The translations under genes and the position numbers were made by a program. From the NCBI RefSeq assembly GCF_024506395.1, contig NZ_JANIBO010000002.1, positions 248,001 through 312,000 on the forward strand: DNA of 64,000 nucleotides, in the 5' to 3' direction. The stretch comes from Cetobacterium sp. NK01. Lineage in GTDB: Bacteria; Fusobacteriota; Fusobacteriia; Fusobacteriales; Fusobacteriaceae. The notes beneath the pieces are model-generated. The model was given only the letters and a program-made list of their open reading frames with translations. It did not search any database and was not told the origin of the DNA. Positions 8,638 to 17,297 of the stretch are shown here, piece after piece. Every line of letters starts with the position of its first letter. Position 1 is the first letter of the stretch.

Positions 8638-9600
8638 ATGTTTAAATATTTTGATCATAAAGTTATAAAAACTGCTTTAGCTTCATTTTTAGCATATTAT
8701 CTTGCTGATTATTTTGGCATAAAATATGGTCTCACAGCAAGTATTATCGCTATTATTTCTATACAAGCAACTAAAAGTGATAGTATTAAAATTACTATTG
8801 AGAGATTTTTTGCTGTTATTTTAGGGATGTCTCTTTTTATTTTATTATCTTCATTTTTAGGTTATCATTATATTACCTTAGGTCTTTTTATACTTCTTTT
8901 TATGCCTTTATGCATCAAATTTAGAATTGTACAAGGATTTTTAGTCACTACTGTTTTAGCTACACATATTCTAAGTGAAAAATCAATATCTATAGAATTT
9001 TTACTCAATGAATTTTATGTTTTAATTCTTGGTTTATTTATTGGAAATATTTTAAATCTTTACATGCCAACTAATGAAAAAACTATTGATTCTATTAAAA
9101 TAAAGGTTGACTCTCTTCTTAAACAAATACTTTCAGATATTTCTGAAAGTCTAAAATGTAGTTGTGTTTCTGTAGATGAAGATAAAAATTTTAGAGCTTT
9201 AAAAGCAACTATTGAAGAAGGACGAAAATTTTCTTTATTAGATTATGATAACTCTCTTTTTGATAAATGTAACGAACATCTTAATTTCTTTTCAATGAGA
9301 AGAAGACAGTATCGAATTTTAACTAGAATGAGAACTTGTTTTAAAAGATTATATATCACCCATGAATATAGTATTATTATTGCAGACTTCATAAGTAAAG
9401 TATCTGAAAATGTTGAAGTTAATAAAAAAACAACCCCATTGATAAAAGAGCATAAAGATTTAAAAGAACTCTTTTCAAATTTTCCTCTTCCTAAAACTAG
9501 AGCTGAGTTTGAAAATCGAGCTACTCTTTTTCAACTTTTACAAGAAATGGAGGAGTTTTTAAATGCTAAAATTGAATTTAAAAAAGATTATGATAACTAA
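8638..9600 (+). CDS. Aromatic acid exporter family (ArAE_1) membrane protein
   Basis: A 320-residue protein with about five or six hydrophobic segments in the first ~150 residues (for example the FILLSSFLGYHYITLGLFIL region) and a soluble helical C-terminal half. The start FDHKVIKTALASFLAYYLAD and the IISIQATKSDSIKITIERF block resemble the FUSC/ArAE_1 family with ArAE_1_C at the end. Members are usually annotated as exporters of aromatic acids, mostly without direct proof, so the substrate is unknown. AAGGAG precedes the ATG. It lies between glsA and moaA in one direction with short gaps. Confidence 0.7.
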   Translation: MFKYFDHKVIKTALASFLAYYLADYFGIKYGLTASIIAIISIQATKSDSIKITIERFFAVILGMSLFILLSSFLGYHYITLGLFILLFMPLCIKFRIVQGFLVTTVLATHILSEKSISIEFLLNEFYVLILGLFIGNILNLYMPTNEKTIDSIKIKVDSLLKQILSDISESLKCSCVSVDEDKNFRALKATIEEGRKFSLLDYDNSLFDKCNEHLNFFSMRRRQYRILTRMRTCFKRLYITHEYSIIIADFISKVSENVEVNKKTTPLIKEHKDLKELFSNFPLPKTRAEFENRATLFQLLQEMEEFLNAKIEFKKDYDN

Positions 9601-9629
9601 AATTCCAATCATTATATAAAGGAGATCCT

Positions 9630-10610
9630 ATGTTAGATAAAAGTAAAAGACAAATTAACTATTTAAGATTATCTATTACAGATCATTGTAATCTAAGATG
9701 TCAATATTGTCTTCCTGAACAAGATACAAGCTTTTATAAAAATTGTGATTTATTAAATAGCGAAGAAATAGAGAGAATTGTTAAAGCTTTTTCTTTAATT
9801 GGTATAAAAAAAGTTAGGATAACTGGTGGCGAGCCCTTAATTAGAAAAGATTTTCAAGAAATTTTAAAAAAAATAAATAATATCCAAAAAATTGAAAAAA
9901 TAGCAATTACCACTAATGGATTTAATCTTTTAGAAAATCTAGATACTTTTAAAAAAAATGGTTTGAGTAGAATCAATATAAGCTTAGATAGTCTAATTCC
10001 AGAAAAATATAACGAAATAACTCGTGGGGGAGATTTTTATAAAGTTTTTAATACTATAAAAGAAGCTTCTTTAAAAAATTTTGAAAAAGTTAGATTAAAT
10101 GTCGTTATTATGAAAGGCATTAATGATAATGAAATTTTAGACTTTGTAAATTTAACTAAAAATTTAAATATAGGAGTACGTTTTATTGAAATTATGCCTA
10201 TTGGAGAAGGTAAAAAATTTATTTCTGTAAAAAACTCAGAAATTCTATCCTTAATAAAAGATAATTATCCTTTAGAAAAAAGTTTAACTAATTCAACAGA
10301 TGGTCCCGCTTTATATTATAAAGTTCCTGGATTTATAGGAGAAATTGGATTTATTAGTCCTCTTTCTAATAGATTTTGTGATACTTGTAATAGGGTTCGA
10401 GTTACATCTAATGGATTTTTAAAGCTATGCTTACATTATGATAAGGGAATTGATTTATTACCATATTTAAAAAATAATATATCCATAGAAGATCTGGCTT
10501 CTATTATAAAAGAAGCTATATATAATATAAAACCAAAAGAACATCGCATGGATAAAACTGATATAGTTGAAGATATTGAATCTAAAGGGATGAATAAAAT
10601 AGGAGGATGA
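9630..10610 (+). CDS. moaA: GTP 3',8-cyclase MoaA
   Basis: A 326-residue radical SAM enzyme catalysing the first step of molybdopterin/tungstopterin synthesis, GTP to 3',8-cyclo-GTP. CNLRCQYC (about residues 20-27) binds the SAM [4Fe-4S] cluster; RITGGEPL is the conserved glycine-rich motif; the C-terminal FCDTCNRVR...LCLH (about 249-272) binds the second cluster at the GTP site. The last residues are the functionally required Gly-Gly tail (KIGG). Those glycine codons also provide the ribosome site for the next gene. moaC and moaE are not in the window. Confidence 0.95.
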   Translation: MLDKSKRQINYLRLSITDHCNLRCQYCLPEQDTSFYKNCDLLNSEEIERIVKAFSLIGIKKVRITGGEPLIRKDFQEILKKINNIQKIEKIAITTNGFNLLENLDTFKKNGLSRINISLDSLIPEKYNEITRGGDFYKVFNTIKEASLKNFEKVRLNVVIMKGINDNEILDFVNLTKNLNIGVRFIEIMPIGEGKKFISVKNSEILSLIKDNYPLEKSLTNSTDGPALYYKVPGFIGEIGFISPLSNRFCDTCNRVRVTSNGFLKLCLHYDKGIDLLPYLKNNISIEDLASIIKEAIYNIKPKEHRMDKTDIVEDIESKGMNKIGG

Positions 10611-10611
10611 T

Positions 10612-11652
10612 ATGGGAAAGGTTATTGCAATTTGTATAAGTGAGAATAAGGGGACTGAAAAAACTGTTGTGGACAAAGGAGTTCTTATCGAAAATTTTGG
10701 TCTTGAAAAAGATGCTCATGGGGGAAACTGGCATAGACAAATAAGTCTGTTAGAAGTTGAAAAAATCGAGGATTTTAATAAAAAAGGTGGTAATGTTGAT
10801 TTTGGTGCTTTTGGGGAAAATTTAATCATTCAAGGAATTGATTTAAAAAATCTTGCTGTGGGAAGTATTTTAAAAATTGGAGATTCTCTTCTTGAAATAA
10901 CTCAAAAAGGTAAACAGTGTCATCATCATTGTAAAATATATCATCGAGTTGGAGATTGTATAATGCCTCGTGAGGGTGTTTTTGGAAAAGTTTTAAAAGG
11001 GGGAACTATTCTTCCTAATGATTCAATTGAAATAATTAAATCCCCTATAACTTTAGAAGCATGTGTAGGTTCGTATAGTGAAGCTCTTTTAGCTATTGAA
11101 AAAGGTGCTAATCGAATTGAACTTTGTGAAAATTTATATGAAGGAGGAACAACCCCTTCTTATGGAACAATCAAAAAAATTAGAGAATTAGCTATCCCAG
11201 CTTTTGTTATGATTAGACCTAGAGGAGGAGATTTCTGCTACTCTCAATCTGAAATCGAAATTATGAAAGAAGATATCAAAATTTGTAAAGAACTTGGAGT
11301 TCTAGGAGTTGTATTTGGAGTTTTAACAAAAGACAAAAAAATTGATTATACTCTTTTAAAAGAGTTAGTTACTCTTTCAAAACCAATGAGTATTACTTTC
11401 CATAAAGCTATTGATGAAATCGATAATCCAGAAGATGAAATTTTGAAACTAGCAGAACTTGGAGTCGATCGTATTTTAACATCTGGTAAAAAAGCTATTG
11501 CTTTTGAGGGAGCTGATCTTTTAAATAAATTCATTAATATCGCTCAAGATAAAATAAAAATTGTAGTTTGTGGTGGAGTGACATACGAAAATTTTGAAAA
11601 AGTTAACAAATTAATTCCTAACACTGAATATCATGGAAAAAAAATAGTTTAA
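10612..11652 (+). CDS. MOSC domain - CutC fusion protein
   Basis: A 346-residue two-domain protein. Residues ~1-142 are a MOSC domain (LEKDAHGGNWHRQISLL, FGENLIIQGI, KQCHHHC with conserved Cys, GVFGKVLKGG), a fold that binds or transfers sulfur in molybdenum cofactor enzymes. Residues ~145-346 are a CutC TIM-barrel-like domain (LEACVGSYSEALLAIEKGAN, RIELCENLYEGGTTPSYGTI, MIRPRGGDF, ITFHKAIDE, VDRILTSG). CutC is traditionally called a copper homeostasis protein, but its activity is not settled. The ATG is one base after the moaA stop, with GGAGGA supplied by moaA. Context ties it to pterin cofactor metabolism rather than copper. Confidence 0.88.
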   Translation: MGKVIAICISENKGTEKTVVDKGVLIENFGLEKDAHGGNWHRQISLLEVEKIEDFNKKGGNVDFGAFGENLIIQGIDLKNLAVGSILKIGDSLLEITQKGKQCHHHCKIYHRVGDCIMPREGVFGKVLKGGTILPNDSIEIIKSPITLEACVGSYSEALLAIEKGANRIELCENLYEGGTTPSYGTIKKIRELAIPAFVMIRPRGGDFCYSQSEIEIMKEDIKICKELGVLGVVFGVLTKDKKIDYTLLKELVTLSKPMSITFHKAIDEIDNPEDEILKLAELGVDRILTSGKKAIAFEGADLLNKFINIAQDKIKIVVCGGVTYENFEKVNKLIPNTEYHGKKIV

Positions 11653-11660
11653 ACATAATA

Positions 11661-11694
11661 AAAAATGACGGAATTTGTACTTTCCGTCATTTTT
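11661..11694 (+). terminator. Terminator after the moaA/MOSC-CutC unit
   Basis: Hairpin with 13-base arms AAAAATGACGGAA / TTCCGTCATTTTT and an eight-base loop, ending in a T run, nine bases after the stop codon. Confidence 0.85.
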
Positions 11695-11707
11695 TATTAT
11701 ATTTTTC

Positions 11708-11736
11708 TTGATTTTTATTCACTTTTATTTTAAACT
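11708..11736 (+). promoter_or_regulatory. Promoter of the secreted flavin reductase gene
   Basis: TTGATT (11708-11713), 17-base spacer, TAAACT (11731-11736), about 55 bases upstream of the ATG at 11792. Confidence 0.5.
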
Positions 11737-11791
11737 ATTACTATTGTATATTAGTATTATTATTCATATAAATCGAGGGAGGAATATATTT

Positions 11792-13489
11792 ATGAAATTT
11801 TTTAATAAAAAGTATGTTAGCATTTTAGCTTCTTTACTTTTAACAACAACTTTAGTTCAAGGAAAAGAATTTATTTCGTCAGCTAAGGGATATAATGGGG
11901 ATATCAAAGTTAAAGTGGATATTAATAATAACGAAATTAAAAATATTGAAATTTTAGAAGAAAAAGAAAGTGATTTTACAAGAGATGGAATGAAGTCTAT
12001 AATTTCAGATATTATTGAAACTCAATCAACTAAAGTTGATAATGTAGCAGGTGCAACTTCTACTAGTGTAGGCTTAAAAAGAGCTGTTGATAGAGCTATC
12101 AAAGAATCAGGAGCTAAGCTAACTCCTAAAGAAAAAAAAGTTATAGTTTATAATGATGTTACTACAGATGTTGTTATTATAGGTGGAGGTGGAGCTGGTC
12201 TTACTGCTGCTATTGCCGCTAAAGATAATGGTTCTAATGTTATTTTAGTTGAAAAAGCCGCTATTCTAGGTGGTAATACTAATTATGCTACAGGTGGCCT
12301 TAACGCTGCTGAAACATCCGTTCAAAAGTCTAAAGGTGTCAATGACTCCGTTGATATTTTCATAGAAGATACTATGAAAGGGGGAAAAAATACTAATGAT
12401 AAAACTTTAGTTACTAAAATGGCTGACTCTTCAGCTGAAATTGTAGATTGGTTAATGGATAAAGGCGCTGATTTATCTGATCTTGGAAGAATGGGTGGTC
12501 AAAGTGTTAATAGAACTCATCGACCTACTGGAGGTGCTCCTGTTGGTCCTAATGTTGTTGCCGCTCTTTCTGAAAGTGCTAAAAAATCTGGAGTTGATAT
12601 TAGACTATCAACTTTTGCTGAATCTATCATCTATGATGGTAAAGCTGTTAAGGGAATAGTTGTTAAAGCTCCAACTGGTCAAAAATATACAATCAATTCT
12701 AAAGCTGTTATTATTGCTACAGGTGGTTTTGGAGCAAATTCAGAAATGATTGTTGAAAATGTATCATCTTTAAAAGGATTTGGAACTACAAACCATAAAG
12801 GTGCAACTGGAGATGGTATTACTATGGCTAAACCTCTTGATGTAGATTTAATTCATATGGATCAAATCCAAACTCATCCAACAGTTATTCCTACTAATAG
12901 CGTTATGATAACTGAAGCTGTTAGAGGGAATGGAGCAATTCTTGTTAATAGAGATGGAAAAAGATTTGTTAATGAACTAGATACTAGAGACGTTGTTTCT
13001 AAAGCTGAGCTTGCACAAAAAGGTGAAAGTGCCTATCTTATGTTTGACGAAACTGTTAAAAAAAGTTTAAAAGCTATCGATAGTTATGATAAAAAAGGTT
13101 ACTTAACTAAAGGTGATACTCTTTCTGAACTTGCTAAAAAATTAAATATTCCAGCTACAGAATTAGAGAAAACTTTCTCAAAGTATAACGAAAGTGTTAA
13201 AGTAGGACAAGATCCTGAATTTGACAGACAAAATTTACCTACTGCTCTTACTGAAGGACCTTTTTATAGTGTTGAAGTAGCTCCAGCTGTTCATCATACT
13301 ATGGGAGGAATTAAAATCAACGAGAAAGCTGAAGTTTTATCTAATAACACCCCTATAAATGGACTTTTTGCTGCTGGAGAAGTTACTGGTGGAATTCATG
13401 GTTCTAATAGATTAGGTGGAAACGCTGTTGTTGATATAACTGTTTTTGGGAAAATAGCTGGAGAAAACGCTAGTAACTTTTCTAAATAA
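11792..13489 (+). CDS. Secreted FMN_bind/FAD flavoprotein, fumarate reductase-like
   Basis: A 565-residue exported flavoprotein. It starts with a signal peptide (LASLLLTTTLVQG). An FMN_bind domain follows (to about residue 105), with VAGATSTS as the site for covalent FMN attachment to Thr by ApbE. Then comes the FAD-binding fumarate reductase/succinate dehydrogenase-like domain (VVIIGGGGAGLTAAIAA, GGNTNYATGG, THRPTGGAP, HPTVIP, TEAVRGNG, VHHTMGGI, GSNRLGGNA). The catalytic His and Arg positions look intact and no haem CXXCH motif is present. It would reduce fumarate or a related alpha,beta-unsaturated acid (urocanate, acrylate types exist) outside the inner membrane. The ATG at 11792 follows GGGAGGAA; the longer upstream frame would add a hydrophobic leader before the ribosome site. 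Confidence 0.85.
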   Translation: MKFFNKKYVSILASLLLTTTLVQGKEFISSAKGYNGDIKVKVDINNNEIKNIEILEEKESDFTRDGMKSIISDIIETQSTKVDNVAGATSTSVGLKRAVDRAIKESGAKLTPKEKKVIVYNDVTTDVVIIGGGGAGLTAAIAAKDNGSNVILVEKAAILGGNTNYATGGLNAAETSVQKSKGVNDSVDIFIEDTMKGGKNTNDKTLVTKMADSSAEIVDWLMDKGADLSDLGRMGGQSVNRTHRPTGGAPVGPNVVAALSESAKKSGVDIRLSTFAESIIYDGKAVKGIVVKAPTGQKYTINSKAVIIATGGFGANSEMIVENVSSLKGFGTTNHKGATGDGITMAKPLDVDLIHMDQIQTHPTVIPTNSVMITEAVRGNGAILVNRDGKRFVNELDTRDVVSKAELAQKGESAYLMFDETVKKSLKAIDSYDKKGYLTKGDTLSELAKKLNIPATELEKTFSKYNESVKVGQDPEFDRQNLPTALTEGPFYSVEVAPAVHHTMGGIKINEKAEVLSNNTPINGLFAAGEVTGGIHGSNRLGGNAVVDITVFGKIAGENASNFSK

Positions 13490-13519
13490 GTTGTTTATTT
13501 TAAAAACTATAAGTTTATA

Positions 13520-13550
13520 AAACGCATTTATTGATTAATTAAATGCGTTT
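13520..13550 (+). terminator. Terminator after the flavin reductase gene
   Basis: AAACGCATTTA / TAAATGCGTTT arms with a nine-base loop followed by a T run. Confidence 0.8.
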
Positions 13551-13577
13551 TTTATTTTCTTTTTTTTGAATTTTATA

Positions 13578-13606
13578 TTGCTTTATGGAACAAATTATGT
13601 TAAAAT
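13578..13606 (+). promoter_or_regulatory. Promoter of the abgT-like gene, with structured leader
   Basis: TTGCTT (13578-13583), 17-base spacer, TAAAAT (13601-13606). The ~110-base leader that follows contains nested inverted repeats (AATGGA near 13650 with TCCATT near 13690, and AAATTG with CAATTT inside), ending in GGGAGGA before the ATG at 13725. The leader matches no riboswitch class I know. Confidence 0.45.
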
Positions 13607-13724
13607 CAGTTGAGTCTATACCACATAAATAGATTCGATATATTTCATAAATGGAAATTGTGAAAAAAATTTTTCAATTTTTACACATATTCCATTAATT
13701 CACTTTATTATTAGGGAGGAAAAA

Positions 13725-15335
13725 ATGTCTACAAATTCTACAACAAAAAAAATGAGTTTTTTTGAGAAATTCTTAAACTTTGTAGAAGTTACAGGAAATA
13801 AGTTACCTCATCCAGTAGCCATGTTCTTTGGTTTCTTTGTGATAACTATTATATTTTCTATGATACTTTCTTACACTGGCGTTTCTGTAAACTATAAAGA
13901 AATCTCAAGAACTACTGGACAAGTTATTGAAAAAACAACTTATGTTCAAAATCTTTTAACAAGAAGCGGAATTAGAGGAATTTTCGGTTCAACAGTTAAA
14001 AACTTTACTGGCCATGCTGCATTAGGTTCAATTGTTGTTGCAATGCTTGGAGTTGGATTAGCTGAGGGAACTGGATTATTAAACTCTATTATTAAAAAAA
14101 TTGTTATATCAACTCCTAAACAACTTGTTTCTGCTATAGTTGTTTTTGCTGGAGTTATGTCAAATATTGCATCTGATGCTGGATATGTTGTACTTATTCC
14201 ACTTGGAGCTGTTATTTTCTTATCTTTCGGAAGACATCCACTTGCAGGTATCGCTGCTGCTTTCGCCGGAGTTTCTGGTGGATTTTCTGCGAACCTTTTA
14301 ATTGGTACTACTGATCCGTTATTAGGAGGTATTACTACTTCTGCTGCACAGATTGTTTTACCTGGATACTCTGTTACACCTACAGCTAACTTCTTCTTTA
14401 TGTTCGTTTCAACTTTCTTTATTACAGCTGTTGGTGCGTGGATAACTGATAGAGTTGTTGAACCTAGATTAGGTGAATATAAAGGGCCTAAGGTTGATAT
14501 TAACTTAAATGATCAAATTAGCCCAGAAGAGAAAAAGGGTCTAAGAGCTGCTGGATTAGCTACCATTGGATTTATTATAGTTGTTTTATTTATGGTTATA
14601 CCTGAAAATGCAATTTTTAGATTAACATCTGAAGAGATTTCTAAATTTGTTGCTGAAAACAACAGAGAACCTGGAACTATGGAAATTTTAAAGCCATTCT
14701 TTAGTGATTCAATTGTTTATATTCTTATGTTGGCATTCTTTATTCCTGGTCTTGCTTATGGAGTTGCTGCTAAAACTGTTAAGTCACATAAAGATGTTAT
14801 AAAATCAATGACTAAAGCTATGGCATCTTGTGGACAAGTTTTAGTTATCATATTCGTTTCAGCACAATTCGTATATGTATTCTCTAAATCAAATATTGGA
14901 ATTGTTATTGCAGTTAAACTTGCTGATGTTCTAAAAGATTTAGGTATTTCTGGAATTTGGGCTGCAGTTGGACTAATATTCTTAACAGCTTTTGTTAACT
15001 TATTTATTGGTGGAGCTTCATCTAAATGGCTAATGCTTTCTCCTGTATTCATCCCTATGTTTGTTGAATTAGGATTAACTCCTGAGTATACTCAGTTAGC
15101 ATATAGAATTGGAGATTCTACAACTAATATAATTTCTCCACTTATGTCTTATTTCCCTATTATAGTTGGATTCGCTTCTAAATATGAGGAAAAAGAAGGG
15201 TCAATGGGAATTGGAACTATTATTGCAATGATGCTTCCATATTCATTAGTATTCTTAATTGGATGGACTATTATGTTTATTGCTTGGACTTATTTAGGGT
15301 TACCAATAGGACCTGGAGTTAGCATGTTTATGTAA
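13725..15335 (+). CDS. AbgT family transporter
   Basis: A 536-residue polytopic protein of the AbgT family (p-aminobenzoyl-glutamate importers and sulfonamide exporters). Family features include the N-terminal VTGNKLPHPVAMFFGFF, the hairpin-like VMSNIASDAGYVVLIPLGAV, GGFSANLLIGTTDPLL, and the C-terminal IGGASSKWLMLSPVFIPMF and RIGDSTTNIISPLMSYFP. About a dozen hydrophobic segments are visible and length is typical. The substrate is likely a small acylated amino acid such as p-aminobenzoyl-glutamate. An M20-type hydrolase lies about 9 kb away (24858) but is not in the same operon. Confidence 0.9.
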   Translation: MSTNSTTKKMSFFEKFLNFVEVTGNKLPHPVAMFFGFFVITIIFSMILSYTGVSVNYKEISRTTGQVIEKTTYVQNLLTRSGIRGIFGSTVKNFTGHAALGSIVVAMLGVGLAEGTGLLNSIIKKIVISTPKQLVSAIVVFAGVMSNIASDAGYVVLIPLGAVIFLSFGRHPLAGIAAAFAGVSGGFSANLLIGTTDPLLGGITTSAAQIVLPGYSVTPTANFFFMFVSTFFITAVGAWITDRVVEPRLGEYKGPKVDINLNDQISPEEKKGLRAAGLATIGFIIVVLFMVIPENAIFRLTSEEISKFVAENNREPGTMEILKPFFSDSIVYILMLAFFIPGLAYGVAAKTVKSHKDVIKSMTKAMASCGQVLVIIFVSAQFVYVFSKSNIGIVIAVKLADVLKDLGISGIWAAVGLIFLTAFVNLFIGGASSKWLMLSPVFIPMFVELGLTPEYTQLAYRIGDSTTNIISPLMSYFPIIVGFASKYEEKEGSMGIGTIIAMMLPYSLVFLIGWTIMFIAWTYLGLPIGPGVSMFM

Positions 15336-15340
15336 AAACT

Positions 15341-15370
15341 AAAAGGATGAAGAAAATTCTTCATCCTTTT
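15341..15370. terminator. Bidirectional terminator between convergent genes
   Basis: AAAAGGATGAAGAA / TTCTTCATCCTTTT arms with only two bases between them. It serves both the AbgT gene (plus) and the MBL-fold gene (minus). Confidence 0.85.
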
Positions 15371-16093
15371 TTATATCTCTTTTTCTTCTCCTACTTCTAT
15401 TAAATCAATATATTTTTTCAGCTCTTTTCTAGCGTTTTCTCCTTTAGGAAATATTGTTATAATCTCTTCTGGATTTAATGTTCTAATAAAACTATTTAAC
15501 ATTACTAAATCCATTGTTTTTTCTCCTGTGAAATAACTATTTTTTATATGGCCTATATTAGCTATTAAAATATTTATAGGATAATAAATTAATGTTTTTA
15601 TAATATTTTCTTGATATATTGTATTTCCTGTTATATATATTCTTTTAATTTTCCCTTCTTTATCGATAATAGTTAATAAATATCCATTTGCTTTCCCTTG
15701 TACAGGATTTGATAAAAACCCACCACCTTTATATGTTGGTATTACCTCAACTATAATTCTATAACCTTTTATCTCTAACTCTTTCTTTTTAAACCAATCT
15801 AAATAATAGATATTTGCATTTTTTTTATCTCTTAGAAATTGTCCACATTCTTTTCTAGTTATAATTTTTGCATCATCTTCAATTATTTTAGCTCCCTCTG
15901 CATCAAAATTATTTTGACTACACTCTGTGATCAACCAAAGTTTAATATTTTTAAACGATTCATCCGTTGCCTGAATAAATTTAATATCACTTCCTTTTTT
16001 CTCATCAAAGGATGGATTTGATGCAATTTTAAACTTTTTATCTATGTCTATATACCAACAAGATTTTCCTAAAAATTTAAATTTTAATTCCAT
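15371..16093 (-). CDS. Degenerate metallo-beta-lactamase-fold protein (metal ligands lost)
   Basis: A 240-residue protein whose layout follows the UlaG/Beta-lactamase_2 type of the MBL fold: KFLGKSCWYIDIDKKFKIASNP, then a strand ending LWLIT where the metal motif HxHxDH should follow. Here the motif reads ECSQNNFD, so no histidine ligand remains. The later IPTYKGGG and YITGNTIY replace the usual 'vpaHg' and 'GDT' motifs. The fold is therefore likely kept without the canonical Zn/Fe site, and enzymatic hydrolysis is doubtful. AGGAGGAG precedes the ATG. It is monocistronic and convergent with the AbgT gene. Function unknown. Confidence 0.6.
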   Translation of the reverse strand: MELKFKFLGKSCWYIDIDKKFKIASNPSFDEKKGSDIKFIQATDESFKNIKLWLITECSQNNFDAEGAKIIEDDAKIITRKECGQFLRDKKNANIYYLDWFKKKELEIKGYRIIVEVIPTYKGGGFLSNPVQGKANGYLLTIIDKEGKIKRIYITGNTIYQENIIKTLIYYPINILIANIGHIKNSYFTGEKTMDLVMLNSFIRTLNPEEIITIFPKGENARKELKKYIDLIEVGEEKEI

Positions 16094-16161
16094 AAACTCC
16101 TCCTAGAAATTTCACTTAGTATTTTTTTCTAAAAATTTTATTCTATTCCTTTTAAAAAAAA

Positions 16162-16183
16162 AAGATATCCTTTCGAATATCTT
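16162..16183 (-). terminator. Terminator after the small lipoprotein gene
   Basis: On the minus strand AAGATAT, loop of eight, ATATCTT, then a run of about ten T. It begins within the stop codon region of the lipoprotein gene. Confidence 0.75.
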
Positions 16184-16394
16184 ATTTTTCAGTTTTTATA
16201 ACCCCATCTGTATATTCAATTTTTATAACTTTATCTGTAAAAGGAACTTCTTGGGTTACAAAACCTGTAAATAATTTTCCTTTATAATATAATTTAGTGC
16301 CTTTTAATTCTAAATTTTCATCCCCAAACTTAACTTCTTTTTTCATACATCCAACTAAAGATAAAATTGCCACAAATAATAATATTTTTTTCAT
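16182..16394 (-). CDS. Small lipoprotein, unknown function
   Basis: A 70-residue protein with a lipoprotein signal peptide: MKKILLFVAILSLVGC, lipobox LVGC, so it should be lipidated at Cys16. The mature part is about 55 residues with alternating charged and hydrophobic residues (ELKGTKLYYKGKLFTGFVTQ). It resembles the short beta-hairpin repeats seen in MORN-like/toxin antidote-like lipoproteins, but I cannot assign a family. The ATG at 16394 follows GGGAG; an in-frame TTG five codons upstream precedes that site and is not used. Confidence 0.65.
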   Translation of the reverse strand: MKKILLFVAILSLVGCMKKEVKFGDENLELKGTKLYYKGKLFTGFVTQEVPFTDKVIKIEYTDGVIKTEK

Positions 16395-16514
16395 AATCAA
16401 GACTCCCAACTAGATTTTTAATTTTATTATATCACATTTTTTTATTTTGATTAAAAGGATTTTATTTTTTTAATAGTAACTATTTAATATTAAATAAATT
16501 TTATAGGTGGTATT

Positions 16515-17225
16515 ATGAGTGCTGACTTCGCTATTTTAGCATTTTTTAGCTTAATGCTGACATATCTTCTAATTTGTGAGATATTTACTATTCTTTTTAG
16601 ACTAACTGGTCTTACCGAGGAAACAGCTCGATTTCAAGTTATATCAATGCTTACCACTTGTGGTTTTACAACTGTAGAAAGTGAACTTATTACCTCTTCT
16701 AGAAAAAGAAGAAAATTGGCGTTTATAACTATTCTTTTTGGTTATATTTTTTCTGTCACAATCGTTTCTATGGTAATAAATTTTTTTATGCGGCTAAATG
16801 ATGGGTATAGCTTTCAATTAATCTTAAAAGCAATCTTAGCAATTATAATTTTAATAATAATTTGGTATGCTCTTCTTAGGGTAAATTTTGTAAAAAATAA
16901 TTTTGATAAATTTATCAGCAAAATAGGAATAAAAACTATGTTTAAAAACCAGCACAATCCAATTATGATTCTTGGAATTTTTAAATCTGAAGTTATTGCA
17001 GAAATTACTATAACTAATTTACCTGAAGAATTAATTAACATACAATTAAAAGATTCAAACATTAGAAGTAACTATAACCTACAAATACTAACCATTCTAA
17101 GAGATAATGATTCTACAATTATTGTAAACGGAGAATCAATATTAAAAACTGATGACAAGGTTATCATTTTTGGATCATTAAAAAATATAAAAAAGCTTTT
17201 TGTAAAAGAAAAAGATTTTCTATAA
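16515..17225 (+). CDS. Four-TM membrane protein with C-terminal TrkA_C (RCK_C) domain
   Basis: A 236-residue protein. The N-terminal ~115 residues hold about four hydrophobic segments with an intervening loop LTEETARFQVISMLTTCGFTT. The C-terminal ~70 residues fit a TrkA_C/RCK_C domain (ITITNLPEELINIQLKDSNI...LTILRDNDSTIIVNGESIL, DDKVIIFGS), which binds small ligands such as nucleotides or c-di-AMP in K+ transport systems. There is no potassium selectivity filter and no N-terminal nucleotide-binding RCK domain, so it is not a complete channel. It may be a ligand-sensing accessory protein. AGGTGG precedes the ATG. Function unknown. Confidence 0.6.
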   Translation: MSADFAILAFFSLMLTYLLICEIFTILFRLTGLTEETARFQVISMLTTCGFTTVESELITSSRKRRKLAFITILFGYIFSVTIVSMVINFFMRLNDGYSFQLILKAILAIIILIIIWYALLRVNFVKNNFDKFISKIGIKTMFKNQHNPIMILGIFKSEVIAEITITNLPEELINIQLKDSNIRSNYNLQILTILRDNDSTIIVNGESILKTDDKVIIFGSLKNIKKLFVKEKDFL

Positions 17226-17232
17226 ATTACTA

Positions 17233-17261
17233 TTGATGTTTTTTCTTTTATGAGGTATGTT
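17233..17261 (+). promoter_or_regulatory. Possible promoter of the HAD phosphatase gene
   Basis: TTGATG (17233-17238), 17-base spacer, TATGTT (17256-17261). The spacer end TATGAGG recurs in the AOR promoter at 19064-19092 just before its -10 box. Confidence 0.4.
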
Positions 17262-17297
17262 TATAATAACCCTAAATTATTTTTTGAAGGAGGCATT

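Noticed and set aside
13610-13724. Riboswitch in the AbgT gene leader
   Set aside because: Nested inverted repeats are present, but none of the known aptamer cores (folate, SAM, lysine, glycine, etc.) can be recognised and the sequence is too AT-rich to trust.
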